This document shows positions 11,601 through 21,582 of a stretch of DNA of 64,000 nucleotides, in pieces. The notes beneath the pieces are model-generated. The model had not been told where the DNA came from. It saw nothing but the letters and a program-made list of their open reading frames with translations, and ran no database searches. This DNA is from Chromera velia (taxonomy: Eukaryota > Sar > Chromeraceae). The number at the start of each line of letters is the position of its first letter. Position 1 is the stretch's first letter. The stretch is from positions 1 through 64,000 of the forward strand of contig JAHBMJ010002367.1 in the NCBI GenBank assembly GCA_018398765.1. Direction: 5' to 3'. The position numbers and the translations under genes were made by a program.

Positions 11601-14600
11601 CCATGCAAACAACTAATCCAGGCACAGATGTCCGGCGGGTGCAGGCATGGTGTGAAGAGAGATGAAAAGACAGAAGGAGTGGTCGGTTGAAAGGATCAAC
11701 AAGAAACTCTGGTTAGACTGAGTGAACGCTCTCGTTTCGTCTGATGGCGCTTCCGAACTCCCTTGGAAAGAATCAATGCGTTGCTCAAACATTGCCTCTC
11801 TGCTTGACTGCCTGACAGAAAGACAGACAGACAGACCGACCAAGCGTCTCTGTCCTTCTTGACTCTCTCCAGTTCCTCTTTCATCTTCAGAGCCTCCTCG
11901 TCGGTCTTCATGCCCTTCATGGCGGCCTGCATGCATGCATCTACATGGACAGATGGTCGTGCATGCATGCCGTCAGGGAAGTTAGACGCAGAAGAGAAAT
12001 GAAAAGAACCAGCGGAAAGGAATGAAGAGGATGATGAAAGCGGCAAACTGTCGTCCAGCAATGCATATCTTCTCTTTCCGATTTGTTTCGTAAGTTTCGC
12101 TGAAGTCTTATCCATCCATCATCATTTGTCCTCACTCCCGATGCACTGGCACTTCCTCCAAGAGAAGCCACGGGGGTAGCTAGGGAAGAGGAGTAGGAGG
12201 CAGCGTGAACCTTTTCATTCTTCAAGTGCGTGCATGAAGGTCCACTGGGGAAGTGATCTGTGTGTCTCAGAAAGAACCACGGAACGCCTGTTTTTCAAAA
12301 AGAGAAACGGAAAGAGGGACAGACAGATAGACAGACAGCCTGGCTGACCTGTCTGGCCTGTTCGATCTCTCTGACGAATCCTGACTGGAGTTCGAAGAGG
12401 TTCTGCTCTGCTCTGTTCACTCTATCGAAGATCAATTCCTCCATCTCGTTCTCGGCCTGCAGAGAGAGAGAGAGGAGGAGGGATAGACGGAAACGACATC
12501 GGAAAATGAGTGCGGAGTCAGTTGGAAGGAAAAGACATCGGTGCAAAGAAGGATCGCAGAGGAAGGGAGAAGACATCTGTAGTCTGACCGACAAAGAGGC
12601 AAAGAGCAAGGCACTCGGACACGTGATATGCCAGAACATTTACAGTCGTCTAACTCTTGTACACGGAGTGAGGTTATGAGTGCGAGCGTAAGAGAGTGAG
12701 CAGGGGAGCGGAGAAGAGAGCGGTAAGCACTCAAAGGGATCTTCATCCAATTTCACCACCACCCTTCCACCATTCGTGCCGTCATCCCCATTTCGCGGGG
12801 TCCTTTATTCTTCCTGACAGAACGTCATCTCATTCATTTGGTGATGCATTCCCCCCTCGATCGTCATCACTCCCGCCCCCCCTCAGTCGCTGACCTCCTC
12901 TGCGAGATCGTCAGAGCCGAGAGTGTCCCCTCTTTTCATCTTCTCCTCCTGCCACTCCTTGTCGCTGTCGTCCTGCAATCAGCCAGTCAGTCAGTCAGTC
13001 ACACAAGAGAAGGCACACACGTCGAGGGTCATAGAGTATAATAAAAGTGCCACGGTGGGAAAAGGGAAGGGAAAAAACTCGAACGGCCGCGCAGCTGATC
13101 CCTTGCGGGCTCACGTGAACAGGCAAGGCCCGCTTCATCTTCTAATTGCTTTAAGATGGACATGCAGATTAACTACTGAATGAGAAAGAAAACAATCAGA
13201 GAGAGACCCCTGCGCCCACCTCGTCTTCCTGCTTCGCTCCATCGAGTTCTGTGCCCAGGTCTGCGAAGTAGGGACCCTTGAAGAGGCCCATGATCTTCTT
13301 GGCGTCGCCCTCCATGAGGACGTTCATGTGTTGGAGCATCACATCCATCTGAGGGGAATTTAGGGAAGCGAAAGGGGACAACCAGAAAAGTTTAGAACGA
13401 ATTTTGGTGTTTTTTAATCAGAAAAAAGCAACCTATGACGTGGCTTGCACTTTCAGCAGGCAGGGAGGGAAACTGTTGCATTGGTACACCGTCTGGCAAC
13501 TTTACATCTGCGTATATCATCAGAAAAGGACTTGAATCAATACATTGACTGACTGACCTTGTCGTTGAGGTTATCGTAGTCCTTTCTCATGCATTTACTT
13601 TCATACACTGTATTGTCATTATGGAATTCTGTATGAAAGTAAATGCATAAAATCAATACACTGGCTGACTGACCTTGTCGTTGAGGTTATCGTAGTCCTT
13701 CTTCATGTCATCAATTTCATCGTCTTGTCCGCTTCTGTCGACACTGCACGGGTGGATGCAGACAGGAAGAAAGAGAGAAGGGGGCAGACAGACAAACAAA
13801 GTGTAGCAGGATGAATCGTCGTTTGGATATGCACTTGTTTCCCAAAACAAAACAAGCTGAGGTGAAAATCTCATGCAACCAGTACATGATGCCAAGAACG
13901 CAGTGACGAGAAGAAGAAAAAAGGCGAAAGCAGAGGTTGCGGGATGAAGAAATCGAGCTGCAGAATCAACCTTCTTTCTTTCATTCGGTCTTCAAAAAAG
14001 GAGCAACAAATTGCTGTGGCCCTTCGCTTTCCCCTTCCCCCCTCACATCCCTCCATGCCATCATACTGAACAGATAGATTCAACACTGTAAATGCGACAG
14101 GTATGACAACCACGCCTCCTGGTAGACTCACGCCATGGACTCTTTCTTCTTCATGGTGGAGGAATGCATTTACTTTCATACATCATTTACTTTCATACAG
14201 AATTCTTTCTCATATGAAAGTGAATGTATGAAAGTAAAGACTGACGCCATGGATTGTTTCTTTTTCATGGTGGAGGGAGAAGCGCCGGCAGGCTCCTCAT
14301 CGGGGAGGTCCAACCCAGCCAGCTCTGCTTAGACAGACAGACAGAAAGACAGACATAAGGAGAGACATACAGAAATGAGTCGGTGGTGCCTGTCTTTTTT
14401 TCTAAATAAAATCATGTCATCTTCTCTTCAAGGTGATCTCAGCCCCACCCAACGTCGTGTCTCCTTTTTCTTTTCTTTATGGTGTGATTTTGGAAGGAAA
14501 GTATGTGCGAATTGTGCTCTATTCCTCACAAGCCTCCGATATCGACTACCCCAGCCAAATGGGGGCATTCAGTCTCTTTCTGTCGAACGCGCACGCGCGT

Positions 14601-17004
14601 GTGTGTGTATGTGTGTGCGTGTGCCTCCGCCCCCCCTGAGCCCACACCTAGCTACGTACCTTCGTTTGTGTCTGCCTCGTCTCCTCCCAGCAGAACGATT
14701 TGCTTCTGCTTCTCCTCCAGAAGAACTCTCTGTCTCCTCACGTGGTCTCTCAGGCTCTTCAACTCCTTTTCCATCTCGGGGTTGCTCTGCATTGTGCAAA
14801 TATTTTGTTCTGTGTCATTCTCGAGATGAATAGAGACTAGAAGGAAGAGGAAACGTACAAATAAAATCTTATTCTTAGAGATACGAAGAGGCAGGCAGGC
14901 GGACCGCACGTCTGCCTCCCCTTGTTACAGGCAGACCCAGCCAGATACACACAGACAGACAGACAGACTGCTTTCCCTTGTTACAGGCAGACCCAGATAC
15001 ACACACACAGACAGACATGGACGGCAGAGGCACAAGAACTAGAACAAGAAATCAGCCCCCCGACTCACCGCGCCTCCTCCAGAGCTTTTGGATCCATCCT
15101 GTGGGTTGCCGCCTCCCCCGCCGCCTCCCTTGCCGAGCCTCTCTATCTCCTCATGGAGCTTCTTGTTGCGCTCTCTCAACAGCTCGGCTTCCTTCCTGCA
15201 CAGCGAGCAGAGAGAGGGTGAGATGAGCTGTGTGAATCTGTGTGTGTATGCGGGTATCGCATAGACGCAAGTTTATGCTTTGAAGAATTCAATTTTCATT
15301 CTCACCATGTATTGCCTAAAAGCGTGATGCTTGACCGTCAATTTGATTTCTCCAGTGCCCCAATTGAACCGGTGGAATGTGCCGTGACCTGCAATAGTCA
15401 GCTGTGGGGTACACGTCCTTCTGACGATGGAACTTGGAAAGAGTGTTTTTATCCTTATTTAATATTTCTTTGGACAGCATTTGTTCTGAGAAGCCCTCTG
15501 ATTGAGTTGAGTCTCTCAAATAAAAGAAATACACATGCATGCAAGAAGACAGACTAACGTGACTTCCTTCATCGAGGTCTGCAAATGCTTCTTCATTTCT
15601 GTGTTGGACTTGGTAACGGTACTGAGGTCCTGGGAGAGCTGGTGGTTCTTCCTCAGAGTCTTCTCGAGGAGCTGCTCTCTCTGCTCCAGTCTCTCCTGCA
15701 AGAAGGCAACCAAGTCAATGGAATGAAAAGAAGAAGACAACCCACATTGTAAGGGGGGAAGGGGGAAAAATTAGTCGAGGTCATGCACGCATGGATTCAG
15801 CCAGAAATGTGGAGGGAGAAGGAGAGGAAGACATGCAGAGGAAAGGGGGATGTGATACCGCCAAGCTTGATCAATAGACCTATTTCAGTGTGTGTGTTTC
15901 GGATCGATCGTGTCTGCCCACTTCTATTAATGTGCCTCTTTTGGCTCCTTTATGCTCCCATTTTGTTCTCTCCTTCTCGTTTTCCCTAGCTTCTTCTGTC
16001 GTCTCTTCTCTTCGCTTCGCTGCATGACATTCTCACCTGGAGATCGTCGATGACCTTCTCCTTTCTCTCCAGAGACTGTGCGAGGTGAACTTTGCCCTCG
16101 AACAGAGTGGTCTTTTGCTCCTGCAGTAGAAGACAGTCAATCAACACATAGAAAGACACCAACACAGATTGAGAACATAAGAAAGTTTGGACGGTGAGCA
16201 TCAAGAGACCTCCAGATTGATCAAGGAACAAAGACGCAAACAAAAAGCCATACAGAGAAAGATTAACACGTATCTTTCAATTCCCTTCCTTCACACCTCT
16301 GCTGTCCCTCCCATGCACTCAACTGACCAACCCGAGCGTATCGCATCACGAAAACATGCATTTACTTTCATACAGAACATGCATGCTTGTATACAGAATT
16401 CTGTATGAAAGTAAATGCACTCAACTGACCGACCCGAGCGTATCGCATCACGAAAGCGCGGATGTTCTCTGCGAGTTCCCCAATGGAGGCCTGATAGGCT
16501 GCGGATTTGATGTCGCCAGTGGAGGGGTCTGAGAGCTTTTGGAGAAGAGACTGAATGTTTAGCCAGAGGTACTCGGCATCGCTCTCTTCTTCCTCCTCTG
16601 TGCCGTCGGGATCCTCTGAGTCAATTCTGGGCATCTCCCCGAGCTTCTCCGTGGCAGATTCGCCAGGGATAAATGCTTCGTCCTCAACCTTCAGGGTCTT
16701 CGGGGCGGCAGCAGCGGCTGCAGGGCGGGGTTGCTCGGCCTGGGGGGGGGGACGGGCGGGAGGTGGTTTCTTCTTTTCCTTCTTCTCTCTGGCGTCGTCG
16801 ATCTTGATGCCCTCAACAAAGGTGGCCAGGAGTGAGGCGAATTGGGCCAGGGTGAGGGAGACGGGAAGGAAAGACCGCTCCTCCAGGTCCTTGTCGGGAA
16901 TCTTCTCGAAGGGGAGTCCCATCTGGGCAATGGCGGCCTGCACAGCAGAGAGAGAGAAAGAGGGGGAACGCCGTGAATGTCTGTTTCTGTGCGTGTGTAC
17001 ACAT

Positions 17005-17055
<51 letters not shown>

Positions 17056-17192
17056 CGTGTGGGGGGTGGCAGGGGTGCTTGGGTGCGTGCGCGCGCGCGC
17101 ACGTGCGTGTGTGTGAGAGAGAGAGAGAACGAGAAAAAAAAAATAAAAGAGAGAGAGAGAGAGAGAGAGAACGAGAAAAAAAAAAAGAGAGA

Positions 17193-17242
<50 letters not shown>

Positions 17243-18730
17243 GAGAGAGAGAAGACGTAAACTTACACAAGACAGCGACTCTGTTCGTGCATGCACTCAC
17301 TTTGGAGGGTAAAACAATTTTCCCTGCTCTTCGTTCTTCACGTACGAAACTTGAACTCCTTTGCCCTTCCTGTGTGCCTTTTTTGTCACGAGACAGAATG
17401 ATCAGTTCTCTTCCCTTCCTCTTCTGTTTCTCTTGTCTTCCCCTTTTACCTCCTCCTTGTTCTCTTTACAAACAAAAAAAACAACAATCTCAGGCAGAAA
17501 AGGATGCGCGGCCATGCACCACGAGGGAGGGAGGACTCGCCTGAACGTCCTTGGCGTCAATTTCCTTTGCCTTCTTTCCGTCCTGGTCCTCTGTGAGTTG
17601 TTTGACGATCAAGCAAAAGAGCTCCACGTCAAACCCGGTCTCATGAAGAGGGGAGTTCTGGGACGGCTCCACCTCCTCAAAACACCTGAGCGAGAGAAGC
17701 GAAGAAAAACGGTTCAAACAAAATAAATGAGCGAGGAGGGCGAACGACGGGGCTTAAGGAAAGAGGAGCCCGAGCAGGCAGGCAGGCAGGCAGGCCGGCA
17801 GGGAGACACAGAAGAGAACACATACGAAAACCTAAAAGCGCGAATGAAAAATCGAACGCCAAGACCGAGGGTACAGCAGAAAGCTGTTCGCATGCTGAAA
17901 GGTGACCTTAGCAATTGGAGCGGATCAGAGGAAGAACGCGGTACGGGATGAATGAAGAATTCAGTAGAAGAATGTCTTCTCTCAATGTAGTACTTACTGA
18001 CTGACCGACTAACCAACAGTCTCTCTCCCAGAGGACCAACTGACCTGTCGTACAGCGCCATGATGAGGTCAGCAGTGGACTCGAAGGCAAGGCCCCTCTC
18101 CTCTGCGAGAAGGAAGGCCTCCCTGATGTCTGTCTCGAATTCGCGGGCAGCCTCCACCTTGTTGGCCTTCGCGATCTTCCTTGCAACCTCAGCCGCAAGG
18201 TCGGCATTGATGTCCTGCAGGCGGCCTCAAGACAGGGAAGAAGAAAAGATCACACAGGAAACATATGCGATAGTGCAAAACTGTAAGTACCCTCTAAGGA
18301 ATAAGATACACCTTTTTGCTTCCTGCGGGGACAAGCTATCTGTTGTGACCACGCAGGTCAGGCATTTCAGTGTATGGGTGTTTGCTTCCTTCTCCTTTGA
18401 GATAAAGACAGTCGCATAGACGGAGCTAAAGAGATGTGTATTCCTTTGGCCCCGTAGCCTCCATACCAGCCGGCCTCTGGCTTTCTCCTTCTGCCCTCAT
18501 AAAAACTTTCTCAACAGCACGAAGCTGTACTTGTTGTCTTCTATATACGTGTGATGACTGACAGTGGAATCCCATGGCATCAGTTCCTTGAACACCTCGT
18601 CGCACACCTTCTTTCCGTACTTATCCCAGCACTGCGCAAGTTTGGTCTTGAACGTCGGCTTTGCATTCTGGAGAGTCGCCAGAGAGATGCGGCGCAACTC
18701 TACGGTTGAAGCCGAAAGGCCAGTGGCCAT
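8655..18730 (-). CDS. Coiled-coil protein with C-terminal PH domain, 947 residues, 22 exons
   Basis: Exons in transcript order: 18563-18730, 18045-18214, 17541-17685, 16434-16937, 16037-16120, 15559-15695, 15069-15195, 14660-14786, 14246-14327, 13674-13743, 13220-13348, 12895-12972, 12349-12456, 11841-11926, 11367-11518, 10895-11042, 10630-10660, 10178-10258, 9788-9838, 9445-9542, 9136-9198, 8655-8859. They total 2844 nt with every phase matching. Residues 1-330 are a well-mixed domain with a Pro/Ala-rich insert near 225-250. About 330-670 is coiled coil with a Gly run and acidic stretches. About 740-885 is a PH domain (GAWMFK, WLSDDFRFLYWAQ, PLEAVTRFEYG, then CFSIYTVGRSLDLV and WILGLNSLI with the invariant helix Trp). 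The PH domain implies phosphoinositide or membrane binding, so a membrane-cytoskeleton linker is plausible but inferred. Most donors are GTCAGT or GTGAG; the 17541 donor is GC. Three palindromic inserts disturb exons ending at 16434, 14246 and 13674. Confidence 0.85.
11261..11366. repeat. (TGAC)n tetranucleotide array starting at a splice donor
   Basis: About 106 bases of TGAC repeats with a few interruptions. Read on the minus strand it is (GTCA)n beginning exactly at the 5' splice site of the exon ending at 11367, so the donor is the first unit of the microsatellite. Confidence 0.95.
13535..13706. mobile_element. Palindromic insert with a 56-57 bp duplicated exon end, copy 1
   Basis: Two near-identical 56 bp segments (13535-13590 and 13651-13706, four mismatches) flank a spacer whose ends are a perfect 17 bp inverted repeat, GCATTTACTTTCATACA at 13591-13607 and its complement at 13630-13646. 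The right-hand duplicate contains the true 5' splice site of the exon 13674-13743 (33 exon bases plus 23 intron bases). The left duplicate is an intronic pseudo-exon end with an intact GTCAGTC donor and the same 11 codons apart from Lys to Arg. It looks like a mobile insert with an unusually long target duplication; family unknown. Confidence 0.75.
14125..14278. mobile_element. Palindromic insert with a 39 bp duplicated exon end, copy 2
   Basis: Duplicates at 14125-14163 and 14239-14278 (about five differences) flank a spacer bounded by TTTACTTTCATACA (14169-14182) and its complement (14225-14238). The inverted-repeat word is the same as in the other two inserts. Part of the spacer is doubled, as if one insert landed in or copied another. 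The right duplicate holds the real donor of the exon 14246-14327 (GTCAGTC); the left one carries a donor-like GTGAGTC in the intron. It is the most diverged of the three, so perhaps the oldest. Confidence 0.75.
16313..16455. mobile_element. Palindromic insert with a 41 bp duplicated exon end, copy 3
   Basis: Duplicates at 16313-16353 and 16415-16455 differ by one base. Between them lies a palindrome with perfect 21 bp inverted ends: TGCATTTACTTTCATACAGA plus one A at 16357-16377, and its complement at 16399-16419. The right duplicate spans the 5' splice site of the exon 16434-16937. The near identity of the duplicates indicates a recent event. Confidence 0.8.
16990..17252. repeat. Intronic compound (GT)n(GA)n microsatellite
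   Basis: A long GT run (about 17007-17050) is followed by GC/GT mixtures and then interrupted GA runs to 17252, inside an intron of the PH-domain gene just upstream (in transcript sense) of the exon 16434-16937. Confidence 0.95.
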
Positions 18731-19844
18731 TTTCCTTCAACGGGTTTGTTTCGCTGTGTCTCTTACTCGGTCAGCTTTCGGTTTCTTGCGAGGTTCCGCA
18801 ACAAGTCGGTCTCCTTCCGCTCCTTCCTCTCACGTGGTGAGTGCAAGGAACCAGTGAAGAGCTAGGGCTTCGTGTGTGGAACTCCAGTTTTGCAACCGGA
18901 GGGACGTGGCAGAAAGTTGACAAACCGAATGCTTGCGAATTATTAATAAAGACGTGAAGAGGCGTGCATGCATGCATGCACGTGCATCATATTCTTTTTC
19001 CACGCATCTACCCGCGTGACACACCCATGCATGCAGGTGAGTGCCTCGGTGCCGGGGTGGCCTATGGAGCTCTCGCGCCTGGCCGGCCCGCGCGCGCCGC
19101 GAATGCATGCGCACGTACGTACTGGGAATTGAGTGATGCAAAAAACGCCAAAATGAAATCTTAGGGCCCTTTGTCAGAGGTGTCATCTTAATTCAACGGA
19201 GGAGCTGAACTGCCCTCCATGCAAGGGCGTTTCGCGACCGAGCTGCGGTCCGAGGATGACCGAGCTATTTTGCGTAGACAACTGCAATGAGGGACTGGAA
19301 TCATGCTGTATAATTCTGCCGCCAATCTGACAGTCACTGACAGTCAGCCAGTCAGCCAATGTCTCTCTCTGACAGCGATCGAGTCAGTCGATCAGTCCGT
19401 CCGACGAGGAACGCCTTCAATCATCTTCACTCCCGCCAGCTGCAACCATTTCCAAAGTCCAGACCTCGAATCCATCAAATCCTCTCTGACAAACAGAAAG
19501 GCATGCGTGTGTACAGGACACTTGAAAGCCAGATCCGGGTTCCTTGACTGCAATGACTGGCTTCACTCTGTAAACCCAGCGCAAAGCGGCAGACCTGTGT
19601 CTAGCTGACTCACAGACAAGCCAGGTCCCAGCTTTATTCGCGACGTACTGCGCCTCTTCTTTCGTTTCACAAATAATATTTTCACTTTGTTGATCGATAG
19701 AGACAGATTGAAAGATTTTTTCTGTCGATCTCCGCATACCTGTATCAGTATACATCGGCAGCTGGGGAGAGTCGACACCCAAAATTCGATCTGACAACTC
19801 GCCAAATCAGCAACACAACGAAATACATATAGATTGACATTTGC
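18731..19844. other. Divergent intergenic region between the PH and LRR genes
   Basis: The 1.1 kb between two opposed start codons should hold both promoters. It contains TGCATGCATGCA-type palindromes near 18965-18980 and a short CpG-rich patch (GGCCGGCCCGCGCGCGCCGC, 19080-19100). No TATA-like element or gene can be supported. Confidence 0.4.
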
Positions 19845-21527
19845 ATGTCAAGACTCGCCCAATCAGCTCCGATGGATCTCAACAAGATGGACGACTCGTC
19901 AGAGCTACAGCCTTTCCAAGTGTCTGCTGGTCAAGGACCTGCTGGTATGTCTCCCTTCCTTTTCCAATTTCGGGTACATGTCAATCATTTCATGTTTCAA
20001 CCTTCCACTTTTCGCAAGCCAAAAAAAAAACACATTGGTGGACATCTGTCCTTTCTTCATCCGGTCTGCGCTCCATATTGGCGTCACATTTTCTACAATG
20101 CCATTTTTAGCCCCGCTCACGAAACCGTCTAGTTCCCGTTTGCAACCCCTAAGAGAGGTGAAGAGGCGAGTGAATACTTGGGACGCATATGCAGCGAGTC
20201 ACAGACGGCGCTGCCAGCGATATCATTTTACTCGCATTGTTGTATTTCCATTTTTCGAGAACAATTCATTCTTCTGAGTGTAATCACCCAATGCAGCCTC
20301 ACAGAGTCCTTTCAGCTTCCAGACCGATTAATATCCAAATTTCACTCGATCGTGTTTTCCTGAATGCACGCCTCTGATTGCAGTTCCTGAGGTGCACAGC
20401 AGCACGCTAACCGAATCCACGGCCTCGGCCTCGGCCTGGAGTCTCGCGGCCAGCGGGCAAGACGGCAGCCTGCATGTACAGGTACGTGGGTCTGACAAAA
20501 TGATCCTTTGGCAAGAGATGAATAGAATAACTGCATGCAGAGCTGAATATATGTATATGAGTGTAAGCAGTCCTGTCTATTGTTCGATGTCCAAAGTGGG
20601 GCAGCATGGGCAGTTGGAGAGCCCATGCAGAGTCGAGGAATTTTGAGTGGCAGTTGATTGGTTGTATGTATATCTAAAAGTGAGTGTGCAATTGAGCTCT
20701 AGAATTCACTTTTTCGACACTCTGGTGGGTCGAGAGAGTCATCTGAGGCCTTTCTTTTTCCGTCTGGATGTTCTGAATGCTGCATGGTGAGTATAGACGC
20801 GGTAGTGTTGCTGCTTCTGTCTTTTCCTCGTTCCCCCCTTTCTGCTTTCCGTGAATTCATCATTGCGTCTCGATTCTTCCTTTGTCTGTCTGAATGCAGA
20901 AAACCCAAGAAGCCGAGTCCCTCTGCAAGAAGACACAGACGATGGAGTCACAGATGCTGCAGGACGTCCAAGCAGACTTCGCCCTCTGTATCGTCCTGGA
21001 GCACGCCCGACCTTCTGAACAGGTGAGGGGGGAAGGTGATTTCGATGCTAGCCGGCCTGCCTGCTCATCTGCCTGTCTGTTTTTCTGTTTGTCTTTCTGT
21101 CTGACTGAAGCGAGGCAAAGGAACCCAAATTGTGTATCTGTCTGCCTGTCTTGTGAGTGCACCCGCTCTAAGAGCATACCTGGATCTCTATCAATATCGC
21201 AGGCATGCGAAAGAAAAGCACGCAAATGCACCGTGACCGTGACAAGTCACTGGTCAATTAACTCTCTCGTGTGGGTTTTGAGTTCGACAGCGCATAACAT
21301 CTTGTCATCATGTCGTGTGATGTTTGCAGGACGTTTCCGAGCTAGCGTCTACCAAGGATTCCTTTGGAATTGCGTGGCTCGCACTGACCTTGATCAGACA
21401 GGTAAGTGAGTGAGTGAGTGCTTGGGCTGGCATGCATTCGTGTTGTTCGTTAATTCATTGGCTTCTTGGGTCAAACTCTCTCTTTGTCCTTCTCGCAGTA
21501 TGTAGAGTGTGTGTGCGGGTGTTGGCG

Positions 21528-21582
<55 letters not shown>

